Positions 36,971 through 50,107 of a stretch of DNA of 64,000 nt are shown piece by piece; the first letter of the stretch is position 1; each line of letters begins with the position of its first letter. Source of the DNA: Pisaster brevispinus (Eukaryota > Echinodermata > Asteroidea > Forcipulatida > Asteriidae); NCBI GenBank assembly GCA_023634235.1, contig JAMKCF010000008.1, positions 3,229,001 to 3,293,000 on the forward strand, read 5' to 3'. A model generated the notes under the pieces. It was given only the letters and a program-made list of their open reading frames with translations. It did no database searches and was not told the DNA's origin. The position numbers and the translations under genes are program-made.

Positions 36971-37155
36971 AAAAAAATGAGTCACCCCGACCGGGGCCTG
37001 TTCTCATCCGTCACAACCATGTGCCCGGCCCCGAGCACAGTTTTGGGGACTCCTTTTTTCACGTCCTCCATGAAGCTGATGTGCCTATACTCGCTACCTG
37101 TCCCCTGTGAGCTCATCCGGAGGGAAATGTGATCAATTTGGTGAAACAAGGCTTC
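36971..37155 (-). ncRNA. Candidate structured Pol III-type small RNA
   Basis: Read on the minus strand, GGTATATAAAG (TATA-like) lies about 25-30 nt before a GC-rich stretch of about 180 nt that ends in seven T's (36971-36977), a Pol III-style terminator. Two strong helices fit: CCTCC plus ATGAGCT (37123-37110) with AGCTTCAT plus GGAGG (37077-37065); and GAGTCCCC (37052-37045) with GGGG-TG-ACTC (36988-36979). The latter encloses GGGGCC/GGCCCC. The surroundings are AT-rich. It matches no U-RNA, 7SK, 7SL, RNase P, MRP, Y or vault RNA I could compare from memory. Alternatively the same stretch could be a coding exon: after an AG at 37156 a 57-codon open frame (with HISFMEDVKKGVPKTV) ends at 36982. 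Confidence 0.35.
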
Positions 37156-37719
37156 CTGCAGTACAGTCGTTACTTTATATACCTTATGTTATAGGCTGGT
37201 TGTCGTCTCGGGGCGGGTGCCTCTGGTGTTGTCCTTTTTGATGTACCAGTTCGTTCTGTATAGGTTATTCACCCGACTTGGGACTAGGGGGTAAATGTAC
37301 AATTTACCAGTTTTATCCCCTGTTAAAATGTCCTGATTCGAAGAGGAAAATGTGTTCAACCTTTATTTTTATTTTTTATAAATACACAACACCATGATAA
37401 TAGCAGTTACTCCACCTCGACTAAATACTGGTGTGTCGATAAAAGGCGACTTTTGCAGATTCAAATTGTCGTGGTTTCTGTTTGTGAATGCTGCGATCAG
37501 GTAGATGGTTTTATACCGGTTGTCACCCCGCTATTCAAACTCGAAAATACCATAAAAGTGTTTGTGTTTGTGTGGTTTTGTTGTTGTTGCTTATTTTGAA
37601 CAAGTAGACACTGTATTCAATTCACTGTATTTTATTTGTCTTGGTAGTTTTGACAATAAGTCAGCATTATGTTGACAATATTGATTGGTTCTGACAAAAT
37701 AGGTAAACCGCGGGCATGG

Positions 37720-37815
37720 GGCTAGATAGCTCTCAGTTGGTTGAGCGCCGGAGTGTTAATCCGGAGGTCGCAGGTTCAAGTCCCACTCTCGCCAATTTTT
37801 TCTTTGTTCAACCCA
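37720..37815 (+). mobile_element. tRNA-Asn-like SINE
   Basis: A near-cloverleaf: acceptor GGCTAGA/TCTCGCC (6 of 7 pairs), D arm GCTC/GAGC, a perfect anticodon stem CCGGA/TCCGG around loop GTGTTAA (anticodon GTT, Asn), and a T arm with two mismatches (GCAGG/CCCAC). The following TTTCTTTGTTCAACCC is shared with the copies at 24475 (reverse) and 53394, which marks a tRNA-headed repeat. A functional tRNA is less likely but not excluded. Confidence 0.65.
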
Positions 37816-38125
37816 AAGTTAGTATTTATTGTTAATGTGAACCAACATTGATTTAATTTGTTTAAATCTGTAAAAGTTTAAGCTCAATCTGTCATCAAAG
37901 TCACTGAAAATAATGGGGGGAAAAATTGCATTTATGTTTTTCACTGTTTCCAAACACTGAGTTATCAAACAAAGAGATAAAAACTAATTGTTCTGCTCAA
38001 TTTCTCATAGACTATAGAATTTCATTCAAAAATATTCAAGCAAATGTTCCCACCACAAAATGCCTCACAGTCTCTTTAAAATGTCCTCTTTATAGAACGT
38101 CACCGTGGATCTTTCATGGGCAAAG

Positions 38126-38142
38126 CCCCCCCCCCCCCCCCC
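38126..38142 (+). repeat. C17 homopolymer
   Basis: An uninterrupted run of C. Its length may be unreliable in an assembly. Confidence 0.9.
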
Positions 38143-39505
38143 GTAAATTGCAGAAGACCAAATTCCATCATCAGATTGATCTAGAATCTAGAACATCCTG
38201 ATCCCGTTTTTACATAAAATATTGAAACTTTTTGCACGCAAGCTACGCGAATCTGCCCCGGGCAGGTGGGTGCTAAAGCCAGACTTGAAGACGTCTGACG
38301 TGGCCAGATTTGCTCCGCGATTACATTGAGATGTTTTTATTCTTCCCCCCTCACTTTCTTTTTATTTCAAGAAAGCAATTCCTTGACGAGAAGATGAGTT
38401 TCTACACCTATAGATTTCTCCCGTTGACCAAAATTTAATTGCTTGGTAGTATACAGATAGCTTGATTGACTACGAGTGGGGTTGAGCCTGCTGTAGAATT
38501 TGTAACACGTTCGGGGAGAAAATTGATTCTGTTAGTTTAGTGCTAACGGGTCGGAATGGGAGAGAACGTGTTTGTCTTTACCGGTGTATGGCTGGTGATA
38601 AATTGTTTGCCGAGTCTGTGAAAAAGGTGCGAGAATTTCCACTCGCAACACCTGCTCTCTATTTTTTGCTTTTCCTGGTATAGGAAAAGAGAAATTAAAA
38701 AAATGGTTTTGCAAATAACTTGAGAAGGAAGTTCTATGCAATCACTTGTGTAAACATCGTCGGTGTGAACTGTAAATTCTCCATCGCAGCGTTATAAGGC
38801 ACTCATAAAATTATGCCGTCGTTTGTTGTTGTGTTGTAGTTGTTGTTGAAATGGTAATAGTACTGGTAGTAGTAGTACTACTACTAGTAGCAGTAGTAGT
38901 TGTGGTTGTTGTTGTTAGTGGTGGTGTCAGCCATAACCGCGGTTGGTAGAAAATACCTATTTCTGAAAACATTGTTTCCTTTCGACGTCTGCCTTGACAT
39001 TGTAACGTCTATTATGACAGCCGGGTTTTGTATGTCTGTTCTATTTTTCAAGTGCCATTGAAAGCCATGTCTATCGGGGGAAAAGTCACAATTCAGAAAT
39101 CAATTTAGACTCCTAAAAATACTCACAAACGCGGGTTTTCCACACCGGAAGCTATTTTGATATACCTGATTAAACTTGAATCAAGGCGCTGGTTATTAAA
39201 TATGAAGTCTGCAGAGAGATTAATGTGGCATCTTGAAAACACCCCAGAACAGATGTTTCATATGCGGCTAGTCGTCCGGTAACCCGGTCCAGTTATTCCT
39301 GTCAGTTTCCAGTGGCGTGGCCAGGAATTATCCTTGGGTAGTCACGAATCAAGTTGTTCATCAGCTGATCGTACTGTTTGATATCAGTAACATCAACCGA
39401 CGTAGACCATAAAAAAGGGGACCAGACAGCAACTAAAGATAGCAAAATCAATCGAAACATGTACTGTATAGTGTTTTATAGGGGTGTGACTTTACGCACC
39501 CCAAA

Positions 39506-39520
39506 TGCGCCCTCTAGCGG
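39506..39520 (-). promoter_or_regulatory. CTCF-like motif
   Basis: On the minus strand CCGCTAGAGGGCGCA, an excellent fit to the core CTCF consensus (CC-R-C-TAG-R-GGGCGC). CTCF occurs in bilaterians including echinoderms. Binding is not shown by sequence alone. Confidence 0.5.
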
Positions 39521-39953
39521 TTCCAGCGAGCATGCCACTGCCGTCGACCGTGGAGGTGGAAATGATTGTATTTGTTCGAACGGGCAATAGGCCCCTATGG
39601 CGGAATCAATCAGTCAATGATAACAAACTAACGGGGGTCGTGAAATCGGTTAAAACTAACCTCAAATAATGGATGAAATTGAGTCTGAGATGAGATTTTG
39701 TTTACGTCTGCGCCTCGTAGAGAAATAAATAATCTATGCAGTTGATGACGTGTGTATAGAATCTCGGATTACAGTGAGGTAACCAGGCAGAGGGGGTGAG
39801 TGGGAGCCGCCCAACCCCCAAATGAGATCGAAAAAGGTGCACAAATGAAAGATTCGATACATAAAAAAAAAAAGGATGTGCCCTTCTTGCCCCCTCCCCC
39901 ACCCGCATTGAAATGTCTGGTAAAAGTCTCCCACGTCAGTATAAATGATCCTG

Positions 39954-40216
39954 TACACTCTAACCTGTTCCGGGTCAGAATTGATCCGGGTTCCGGGTTC
40001 CGGGTCCCAGACGTCCTGACCCGTTTCCGGATCAGGCTTAAGCGGAAGCTGATCACAAGTGGAACTTTGCCCCGGACTTTGCGTCAACTGGACTCATTTC
40101 TGGTTCATTTTGCCTCAGTTTCCGGGTCATTCTGACGCCATAAATGGGTCGGGTCCCAGACAGGACTCGGATCCGGGTCAACCCTGATTTGGGAAGGGTT
40201 TGATTTTTAGAGTGTA
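39954..40216. mobile_element. Inverted-repeat element with TACACTCTAA ends
   Basis: TACACTCTAA at the left and TTTAGAGTGTA at the right are inverted ends, set within ATCCTG...GGAT. The interior is rich in CCGGGTCA/TGACCCGG words (GGGTTCCGGGTTCCGGGTCC near 39988). It has no coding content. Confidence 0.65.
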
Positions 40217-41429
40217 GGATGAAATGACATGGCAATATCGTTCTCATCGACATGGGAACGAGGTTGGAAGTTCACATGAACTTGAATTACATCCGTGGAA
40301 CTGTTCAGCAGAAAACCTTGCTTAAGAAAATATTTACTAACAAAGCAGAAATGTAATCGTTCATGGCACCCTGGCAAACGGCAACTGGGGAAGTATTTCT
40401 GTTGGCAAACAATAATTATGGCAGCAAACATCTTGAACGGGAGATTCTCAGTTTTAGAAAAATTTAGTTATCGTCCGAAGATGAATGGCTGACTTGTTGT
40501 TTCATTCCTTTTAGTTGCAATGGATAAGTAAGAAAGCATTGTTACTTTATTTTCTCTTGTTCTTCATCATCTATTTTATGTGGGGACGGCCGGGGGGATT
40601 TGATTATTTTTTTCAAAACCTAAAATGTCAAGAGATGTATGTCTGAAATTGAGTATGATTATATTCTCCACCTTCGGCATCCGGTGTGTATCCTCTAGAT
40701 CTTCAACAAATATTACAGGAGGAAATTATTCTCTAGACTAGTCGACAAGTCCCAAGATTGGTTTTTTCCATCTCTCCACAGTCATAATTCCAATTCCGTG
40801 CACTCTTTACATTGTGTGTGTGGTAAGAGCTCGTTATTTCCGTGGTTTGTGAATACCGAGTGAATCGTGGCGGCTCTCGGCGGGTATTTTGTTGGCGATC
40901 GACACTCCTCGGTGGCGGTGTTTACTCGCGAGATCGTGAAGTTGATTAACGCCTGCTTTGGTGAAAAACGGGTTGTCAACAGTTTGTCAGGAGGTCGCTT
41001 GCCGTTGCACTGATTGTGCGAACTTTTATCTCCTTAGTGCAATGGTTTCAAGATAATACAAGGTACTTTTCGGGGGGGGGGGGTCGTCGTGTGCCAGGAA
41101 GAGGAGCGTAGGAAGAAAGGCTCTATTCGCCCTTTTTACAGGCACGCAGTACTCCCTTTTTTCAGCTGTCGCTGTCACTAATACAATTACTGCTTGTTAA
41201 ATACGTACTGATTCAAATTATTTCATACAATTTTAGGGGCCAGACTATTATTTGCCCTTCCAGCCTCGGTTTAGTTACACTGATTTAAATGGGAGAAAAT
41301 ACAAGATGGGTGCCCCACGATAAAGACTTACAGACACAAGTCCCATCCTGACACGTAGGTAACTTACTAAGTTTCCCAAAATCAATAGCGTGACGCCAAT
41401 CTGATGCGATTTAAGATGGTCATGGCCCT

Positions 41430-41444
41430 GTTGCCATTGGCAAC
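41430..41444. promoter_or_regulatory. RFX X-box-like palindrome
   Basis: GTTGCCATTGGCAAC: perfect 6-bp inverted half sites GTTGCC/GGCAAC with a 3-nt spacer, the canonical X-box layout bound by RFX factors. It is far from any recognised gene start. Confidence 0.45.
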
Positions 41445-42373
41445 CGAAAGTGTATGATGCTTGAGAAGGATGGAATTCCGGCGTGCGCATCTTTCCCCCT
41501 TCTTCTTTCCTCATTTTAATCATGCCCAAATGAAGTCAGCTGCATTGATTGTACCTTGCCGTAATCAAACTTGTTTGCTTCAGTATTATTTTTGTTTATG
41601 TAGTCGTGTTTTATGCTATAGTGACGTCGGGGCTCAGCACTCCTGCTGTCTTATTTATGGGCTGTGCACGTAGTGGCTAATCTATTTTTTATTTATTGTT
41701 TTGCTGTTGTTGTGACATTTTAAATTGACGGCAGCCGACTCTGTTATCGTCACGGTTGTTGTTATTGTAAATGTTGTTGTTGTTGTCGTGGTTGTGATGG
41801 TGATCGTTGTTTCTAATGTTGTCATACTATTGTTGTTTTTCTTGGTGTTGGCTTCGGTTGATCTGATAATGTGGTTGAAATGCTCATGTTATGGAATTGG
41901 TTGTATTAAATGATACTGTACGCCAAGGTTTGCAGTGACACGTAACAATATCCCTAATGGGCTGTGCTGGTTCTGAAAGAGAACCAATGGCAAACTCGAC
42001 GTTTCGATTAGTATGCTATGATTGTCTTCATGATTCTGGTGCTGCATGTTGATGAGCACTTGCTGCTCTTTGCTTTGTACTCGATGCTGTTGTTGAAATT
42101 AGTATTTTTCTTCACCCTTATATAGTCTCCTTTGTTCTTAGCCGCATTTTGGTGGTTGATTTACTTGCTTCCGTACTGTTGTGGTCTTGAAGGAGTAGCC
42201 CGTGGCTCATAGATCACGATCCTTAAAGGTATCACACTCATTCTCATTTGCATGAAGGCAGAGGTGACGCGAACTTACGTCTGCGAGGGTGAAGCCACGC
42301 CACTTTACGGCAGTGTCGATGTCAAGGCAGGCTCTAGATTCACATGCCCATCGAGCCCGATTTTACGGGCCAG

Positions 42374-42422
42374 ACTCTTTCTCTCTCTCTCTCTCTCACT
42401 CACTCTCTCTCGCTCTCTCTTC
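42374..42422 (+). repeat. (CT)n microsatellite
   Basis: About 49 bp of CT repeats with a few CA/CG interruptions. Confidence 0.9.
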
Positions 42423-43846
42423 AGCAGCGCCCGAGGCCTGTCCCAACAGAGTATTCCGACGCCCAGCGGATGGGATTTCCCAGTTAAAGGGCTGTTTCAC
42501 AATTAGCAGCAAATTGCCTGTTTGCAGTTAGACGGTGTTCTGGATCTGAACGCAGACTGCAGAAAAAGTCGAACAGGGGTATCAGATGAAGACATCAGAA
42601 TTGTCATAGTTCATTGCAACACAGATCCGTTATTGGAACTCTTTAGGGTGGCAATTGCTTTATTAGCGGCGCCGTAACAGTACGAACGACTGCCCCTTTT
42701 AATATCACTGTACGGAGGCACTATTATTTCCATCAGTTACTTGGACAATATTACCATTCCCAGTGACGGATAACTGAAGTTTCAATACAGAAACAAAATC
42801 TTCACTCGAGATGAGAAATTTTAAAACTAAATTGCTTTAGGCGTAAGCTCGTAACTCCATGTAGATTAAGACACCGTAATCACCCCGCGGCCGCCTTTCT
42901 CACATTAAACTGTATGGACATCATAAAAACGGAGGTACCAGACTGTTCTCCCTTCCCATTGTCTCGTTTCGGTTGCCATTGCTTTAAAGGGACAAGAAAC
43001 AACATGGCAGCGGTTTTCATGTCTAGCACGCCGTATGCTAAAACGGGACAAATTGAATGGTGGAAACTGTAGGAAGATTCCGTACGATGGATTCAGAAAC
43101 GGGGATTTAGTTACTCTCCAGAACCCACCATGCAAAGCTCAAACCTCCATCAATAATGCATGAATATGATAACTGTGTGCTAGCTGGAGATGTCATCTCG
43201 TAACGGCTTAGGCCTTCTGCATTTGTTGGGGAAGCAACTACGAGCACATCATGTAGAAGACGCGTTTACGTAAAAGCCTCTGGTAAATTACCATCAGTAA
43301 CGTCGCCAGAATTGACTGCATCGTATGAGTGATTTATACACAGGAAAACGCGATTATGGGTTCGAACTGTCAGGTTTATCTCTGCCTGTATTTACTGCAC
43401 AACGTTTTCTGTCGCGGCAGAATGCTCAAACTTAAGCCTCTTCGCATGGATACGGCCTATATGCGGCAGTTATTTTATGGGTAGTTTAAACATTTTCCTC
43501 ACCATCAGTAATTGGGGTTTTTTCCCTTCTGAAAAGTCCTCTTATATTTTCAGGAAACCCGCAAAGACCTTTTAAAATTAGCCCCAGCTATAAGTTGCGC
43601 TTTACCGCCATTTTCTGATAGTTCAGTGTGACATTTTGCCGAAAGAAAAGGGAGCGAGAAAGAAGGGGGGAAAAAACCGTCGGTGTCCTGGAGCTAAATA
43701 TTGGATATTTCTATAAATGCATCAGTTCTGTACTCTGCTAGTCGGTCGTTTTTTCTCGTGATTGAGCGCTGAGCCGTTCATCACGGCGGTGAAAATCAGA
43801 GGCCCTTGGGGACCAAATCGCCCATTTTATGAATTTGTTTGTCTTC

Positions 43847-43868
43847 GGGGGGGGGGGGGGTTGGTGTC

Positions 43869-43899
<31 letters not shown>
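43847..43899 (+). repeat. G14 run and (GA)n microsatellite
   Basis: Fourteen G's (43847-43860), then TTGGTGTCAGAAA, then about 15 GA units to 43899. It is a purine-only tract except for the short spacer. Confidence 0.9.
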
Positions 43900-46800
43900 C
43901 AAAAAAACCGTGCGAGTTGAATGACCGTGTAATTCCTGAAGCGTATACAGTAAAGAAAGTATTGTAAGCTGACACTCGAGTCCGTCTATAGTATATGAGT
44001 GGCTGACATTTTAAACTGGACTCGTGAACAGGATGGGAACTGTCTCAGAGGAGTGGGAAAATTGTAAAATGTCAGATTTCGTTTTTCACGAATTGTTTTT
44101 CCCTTCTTCAGTTGAAAATATCGGGTTAACGCGTCTACTTAACGTGCAGGGTTTCATCTTGAGGTGTGTGATTGGTTTGAATCGTGGGGGGGGGGGGGAA
44201 AGAAATTTGTGATAAGCTCCCACTGGGATGATGGCTTAAAATTGGCGGGAAATAATAATTACGAGCACAGGAATAATATTAGGGAACACAACCTTCCACG
44301 AGTAACTCGGACAATGCTCGGAACTGAAATTTGCTCTCTCTGTTTGGCGCCTTTTGTACAATGCATCGAGCTCAATGCTGTCCATGTATTATCATTTATT
44401 TTCATATGGATATGTCATACAAGATTTCATCAATATTCCAGGAAGTGTCAACTGAGATTTTAAAAAATTCACTCTTCAATCTATCGTGGGGGACACTGAA
44501 ACATTGTCAAAAAATGTAATTCTCTTGCGTAACTGAAGTGTCTTCATTTGGATGCAGTGCAGTTCGTATAGTATTCAATTTGCAGTAAGGTAGAAATTAC
44601 CTCATTTGGATGTTAGAAAATATTTTTTGACCAAATTTTGTGTCCCGCCACTTTATCGATCAGTTTAAGTCCACAACTTGTCCAAATAGAGCAGCGACTA
44701 GTTCTCAGACGGGTTTTTGACAATGCTTGGCAAGCTTTCGATCAGTTTGCCGACCAATTGTTGACCAGAAACGATTACCAGTTTTTGACCCAGTTTGTCG
44801 ACCAGTCATTAACGGCTGTAAGCATAGATACAGGCAGAGAGAACAAATTTTGATTCTTCAAAAATACCCCTTAGAATTTAAAAACAAAGAGACAAATAAA
44901 TACAACTAAGTCCCCACTTTCTTTTTGTCAGAAAATGTGTAGCGCCTTCATCACCTTCTTCACGGTAACTCAGGGCTATTCAAAATGCCCAAAATGGAAT
45001 GCCGCAATTCCCTGTTGAAAACACTTCCCCAAAAAGCACTCGCGGCAAGCAAAAACGGGAAAGGGAAATTTATTTGAAATTAAATTGTTTTGACATTTTC
45101 ACCCGATCATCTTTCGCATTTTACGTCAGGATGTTTATGTTGTCTTTTGAAGAGGAAGCATGCCTTGCGGCCGAGTTTTAATGTATTTGAAGCGAATCGT
45201 TCACAACTTTGATTTATTATTTGCATAATACAAATTTGCAACCAATTTAAAATCGCTTTGAGATCGTGCATGAGAGTAATATTTACGGAATGGCCTTTAC
45301 AAGATTGCACAAACAACTTAATACCCACTGTTTTTGCAGCAGTAACCTATTCTGTAAGGTATTTAGATTGCTATGCGACTATTTGAGAACAGTTACCTGC
45401 CCTATGTGTTTTAATTGTTTTTAATTGTTAATATTGTTTAGTTAAGTTGCTTCACATGTCGTCTAAACTGCTTATTTTCATTCCCAATTCATGATACTCC
45501 TGACTTATTTTAAAGCCTCGCCTCAAATCAACAGTTAGTCATTTCAAATTTGTTCTTGTATGAATAAAAACAATGTTTTTTTGCAAAGCAAATTCTGCAA
45601 CACATGCAGTAAATTTGCCTCGGTCGCACCGTAATGTTTGTTTTTTGGTTTGAAAGATCAAAACCATCTGTGAAAAGTGGGAGTAAGAGGGGAAGGTAAC
45701 AGTGCTGTTTATATTAAGTATCATGGAAGTTCGTCAAATGCTTTTCACGGCGCGAAGTTCAAATTTCGCACGTGTATTTTGGCATTACGTCATGTTGCCG
45801 TTTCCACAAAAATGACCTTTGAGGATCAAACTCTTGGTGGCGCACTATATTGCAATTCAAGTGTCTTAAATGAAATTTCGCATGAGCTATGATCGGTGAA
45901 GGAACGGGAGGGGTATCCGTAGTTGGCACGTCCCTTTTAATAATAAACTTTTTCGCCCCTGACAATTTATTTACCGGTGTTTCATCATCTGTCCACATTT
46001 TGCTCATCACCTCGTCCCCTGTCATTCTCCTTTCATCTAAAACTGTCACCCTGTCTCCTCTTTCGACAGCTTCCACTACAATATAAAGTCCCCTCCATTT
46101 CCCCTCGCTTCGTCTCATCTTCCATAAAAGATTTTTCCCGCTCTCCACAAAGTTCTAGTTATTCTATCCCCGTCGTCCTTAAAGGGTACGTGAAACGACT
46201 TTGTCTTGATATCTAATACACAAATCGATGAAACCGTAACTTATAAAACTGGACTGGAAAACAAAATAGTCTTGTCCCTTACGGCATCTTGGAGAGTGAC
46301 ATCCATTATTGCCAACACATAATACGAGAAACATGATGAACCACAAGTTTTTAAGTTTGAAGGTTGACAAAATATGTCTTATAGTTCTGTGAGTTAAGCC
46401 GCAACCGGATAGGCTACTTCTTCTTATACGGCTGTGACCGTTGGGCTGCAGCGGCTTGGTGTTGAATAATAGACCGGTTCGGCGATCCGGCCAGAAACAC
46501 TGCCTTAGAATTTAATGTGGTGGGTCAGTCTGACCCGTGAAATTACACAAACTGACCTGGAAAAGGTCGATTTCCACCCTGGGAATCGACTCCGGGTCAG
46601 TTCTCGAGCTTCTGGTGCAGTCCTCTCAATATCACATAAAAGCAAACACGATGCGACCATCCGCAAATCTTTCCCCTTTAACATGGCAAACCAATAAGCC
46701 TGGACGGGGGGTGATTGTTTTATGCATACAGTATGCAGACAAAATCATCAACGGATGTTTACCAAAGATAAACCTTATCTTCAAGAGCCTTTCAAAAGCC

Positions 46801-48797
46801 ACTCTGCATCTTCCCTGCACCCTTAACGAAGGAACATCTCAAAACAAAGACCATCCTCGTAAACTAAAGGAGCTGACGGTTTTCCCCCCTTCACGTCGAC
46901 AGGTCCTGACGGGCCCGTCATTCGTTTACTCAATCTCTTCCCCAGGTCAATACTCCGGATCTGTCAGCCTAATTTCACCATACTTTAAGCCGGCGTACGC
47001 TGAGAACTGGGCACCTCTTATTGGCGGGAAGCCGTCGTTCAATTGCCCACTTTTTATTTTATTTTATTGAAATAGCGGAGAGGAAGTTTATCCAAGGTTT
47101 CTCGATCCGCACGATAATGCCAGGGTTGAAAGTGGGGATCCAACCGGTACGCGCTCGTGTATAAAGTCTATAGAAGTTTATCATTAGGCGAGAGCGCCCA
47201 AGCACTCAAACGCACCGGTATTTTAGTGGGTATGTATTTTTGTACTTAATAACATCAGACTGTCTAAAAGGACACCATAATCTGATAGAAAGCACTTGGA
47301 AGTTCACATAAATCAATGAAGTATGATATAGCCTCATTGAAAGTACCACTTATACGAAATATTGCCACACAGTAAAAGTACGTAATGGACGCCTAAATTG
47401 ACAAAACAAGAATTCAAAACGTATTAGATTTGGTTTTTGATACAACTGACATTTTGGGACGATAAGTCCTCTTTGCACTTCATCAGCGTGGCATTTATTG
47501 TAAGATCGATGAGCAATACTGTGCTTTTTCTTCTACTCCTAGGCAGCCATTTGATTAATGTTTTTATAAAGCACCACAAAGAATGATTATTTGGGTTCAA
47601 TGCCTCTCAGTTTTGCCTTCACAAAATAATTGTTTACGCTAAAAAATTATGCATAAAACGCCACTCCTGTACCTCGCAGACAGACAACCATATCACGTGA
47701 ATGCTTTCCCCTAGCATTATGCTCATCGAAACACAAAACAATGATTGAAAAAAAAATGCTCTCAAAAGACAGTTCATTATGATGCGTCGAATGATTTCCA
47801 ATGGTTCTGCGCGCCGCAGCCAACAGTCGTCTGCACGGAACACAATCGCCGTCGAGTCTATTTTTAACCTTATTTTCCCCCAATAATAACTGTAGATAAA
47901 AGCCTTATATTATTTACCGACAAAGTCCCATTTCATAAAGCGCACGAGGCGAGCGAGCGGCGGAGATGTTTTGTAACAGTGGTCAAAAGCGAGAACTCAT
48001 CAGCAGAATGCGCGGGTCTTGCAGTCGACGAAACAGTAGATCCACGGTAACTATTAAATTACCGGTGCAGAGCACTTAAAGAATAAAAGCTCCAAATTTA
48101 CCGCACAATAAACACAGAATTGCCAAAAGCATTTTAATGATCTGATGCAAAACGTAATTTTTTCTCTCTCTAATGCTTAAGTACCCGTAATTCGATTAAA
48201 AATGAGGAAAGCAAAAGCAGCCCACATTGATTCGAGAAAATACTTCAGAATTCTGAGTTGTTTCAAGTCTAGCGGATGTTACGCTTCCATTGTACTATTA
48301 AAGATGTGCTGCCCTGTTAATGTACCCATTTTATAGCTCAACTCTTTTTGAAAGGTCCCTTTCATAGTCAGAATTTCTTAAAGAGCTACTGTAAGCTGTT
48401 CTTCTTTTTCCACTATCTCACAAAATCTATATTCTTTCATCTTCGTATTAATAATCGGAATCGAGGGTAAACAAGCGAATTTATTAAAGACGTCATCTAT
48501 TGAGAATTTTTGACACCTGCAATAAATCTTAATGTTTGCGTTTTAAAGGTCAGTTCCGGCAAGACGCTGATATTGTGCCCCCCTTTCCACCAGCCACACT
48601 GGGGTCATGTCATGGTCCACATTCACGGTACTGACTTCCTGTTTTCTTGCGGTAATCTTTTCTTCTGCTCAGGGAGACATACCGCCGACACTCCAAGAGC
48701 TAAAATGAAAAAGTGTCCGCACGAAGCACGCGTGATTTCAAGAAAACCACTGCAGTTAAGATATACGCATGAACAAAAGGTACAGCAGCCACGAGCG

Positions 48798-48821
48798 TTT
48801 TTTTTTTTTTTTTTTTTTTTT
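48798..48821 (+). repeat. Poly-T run (24)
   Basis: A T-only run next to GCGCGCGC. It may be the tail of a retroposed copy on the minus strand, but no element was recognised beside it. Confidence 0.85.
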
Positions 48822-49625
48822 GCGCGCGCTGCTACATCAAAATTTTATTAAGGGAGTTGCTCAACCTGTTCTGTTACGTGAGCGACGCATGTACAGAGTG
48901 AGGAAGATGTCAAACGGTCGAAGGCAGATGGGTCTGAGCTAATTAAAACGAGACTCTTTCATCTGTGCACGCGCGCTGGGCTGCCGTGTTACATTTTACC
49001 TGGCAGTGATGCAACGGCAACGGTGGAGTACGGCGTGTGTGTGTATTTATGTGTGTGGGTGCGTGAGCAGGTGCTGAGTGAAGCGCTACCAATAATACAA
49101 CCCAGAGGAAGCCTCGGGTTCGCCTTGAACGGTCGGTGATGATACTATCGCAAAATGACGATCCATATCCCGACGGCCATTCGTGCAAATTAGTTCGGGC
49201 TGCACCCTTCTTTATTCTCATCAATCGAAAGAGTTTTTCCCCCCTGACAGGGGGAAAGGGTGGATCTACCCGTCAGAGAGAAAATTGAGTGATGCGCCTG
49301 TTATTTAATTGAGAAACATCTAACTTGTTACACATCTCGCTTGTAACATGAAACTCTGACTCTAGAGAAACAAGAAGTAGGGGAAATAATGAAGACCGAT
49401 GCGTCTCTGTTTATGAGAATGTATGATCGCGGTATAATACCAAGGACATTGCTGTCAAAGTATGTATTAAAACTGATGCTCGTCATCGGCAGTGTGCTTC
49501 CTTAGCAACGGCTATCACAGCATATTCTCAAAATCGTCAGGACAAAACCCCCCAGAAATCATCCATCTCCATGAAAATTGTTGTCTTCATTTGATCCCAT
49601 AGCAACGAACACCTCACGTACAAAT

Positions 49626-49647
49626 ACACACACACACACACACACAC
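49626..49647 (+). repeat. (CA)n microsatellite
   Basis: Eleven CA units in a row. Confidence 0.9.
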
Positions 49648-50107
49648 CGCACACGAGTGGCTCGTGTCACAACGTGTATATACGATGGCTCTGTCGCCTG
49701 GCTGTGCTATCTTCATACGATAGCAACCGACAGTGGATGGGGGTATTACAACGTACTCGGGTAACAGTCGGCTCCGCGGTCCTTCCCGATTTGCAATTCT
49801 GCGTGCAACCCCAGGAGAAGGCGAATGATTATAACCTATCCCGAGGGAATATGGATCAAGATTTCAAAACAAGTTGGTAGACGGAACCAGCCGGGGAAAT
49901 ATTGCACTGTTTATTACAACGTCTATGGCGGTGTTTGGTAACTGACCACGTGTGCTGCGTACTGATCTGCGGGTGTACGGGCACCTGAAGTGCAGGCGAC
50001 TATAGCGCGCCAGTTTCTCTTACGACAGCGGATGGGCTCGAGTGCTGGCCCCTGCAATTTTAGAACTCTTACCAAGTGTCTGCCGGGACTCCTTCGGCGC
50101 GACAAAC

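Larger units (their letters stand above)
34399..42250. other. Intergenic region right of the micropeptide
   Basis: It is mostly AT-rich sequence. Contents seen: CTCF-like cores at 35511-35519 and 39506-39520, X-box-like sites at 35703-35715 and 41430-41444, a candidate small RNA at 36971-37155, a tRNA-like SINE at 37720, a C17 run at 38126-38142, GTA/GTT microsatellites near 38865-38925 and 41755-41835, and an inverted-repeat element at 39954-40216. No protein gene was recognised. Confidence 0.4.
42251..50107. other. Region upstream of the signal-peptide exon
   Basis: No gene was recognised. Microsatellites and homopolymers: CT at 42374-42422, G14 at 43847-43860 with GA at 43870-43899, G runs near 44186, T24 at 48798-48821, CA at 49626-49647. 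A CpG-richer patch lies near 47940-48010. The 5' UTR and promoter of the exon at 50108 probably lie at the right edge. Confidence 0.4.

Noticed and set aside
37720..37793. Functional tRNA-Asn(GTT) gene
   Set aside because: The cloverleaf is good but the T stem has two mismatches, the D loop has an extra base, and the head plus a fixed 3' tail recurs at two other sites, so a SINE is more likely.
42252..42506. 84-aa ORF starting MKAEVTRTYVCEGE
   Set aside because: It has a true ATG and G/C-rich third positions, but reads through a CT microsatellite (Leu-Ser repeats) and has no splice or family support. It remains the best of the rejected ORFs.
45759..46148. 129-codon ORF on the minus strand
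   Set aside because: No recognisable motif; the opposite strand is a pyrimidine-rich stretch that depletes stops by composition.
46537..47070. 177-codon ORF on the plus strand
   Set aside because: No ATG at its start, no domain, no hydrophobic or compositional pattern, and it crosses repeat-like GGGTCAGTCTGACCCG sequence.
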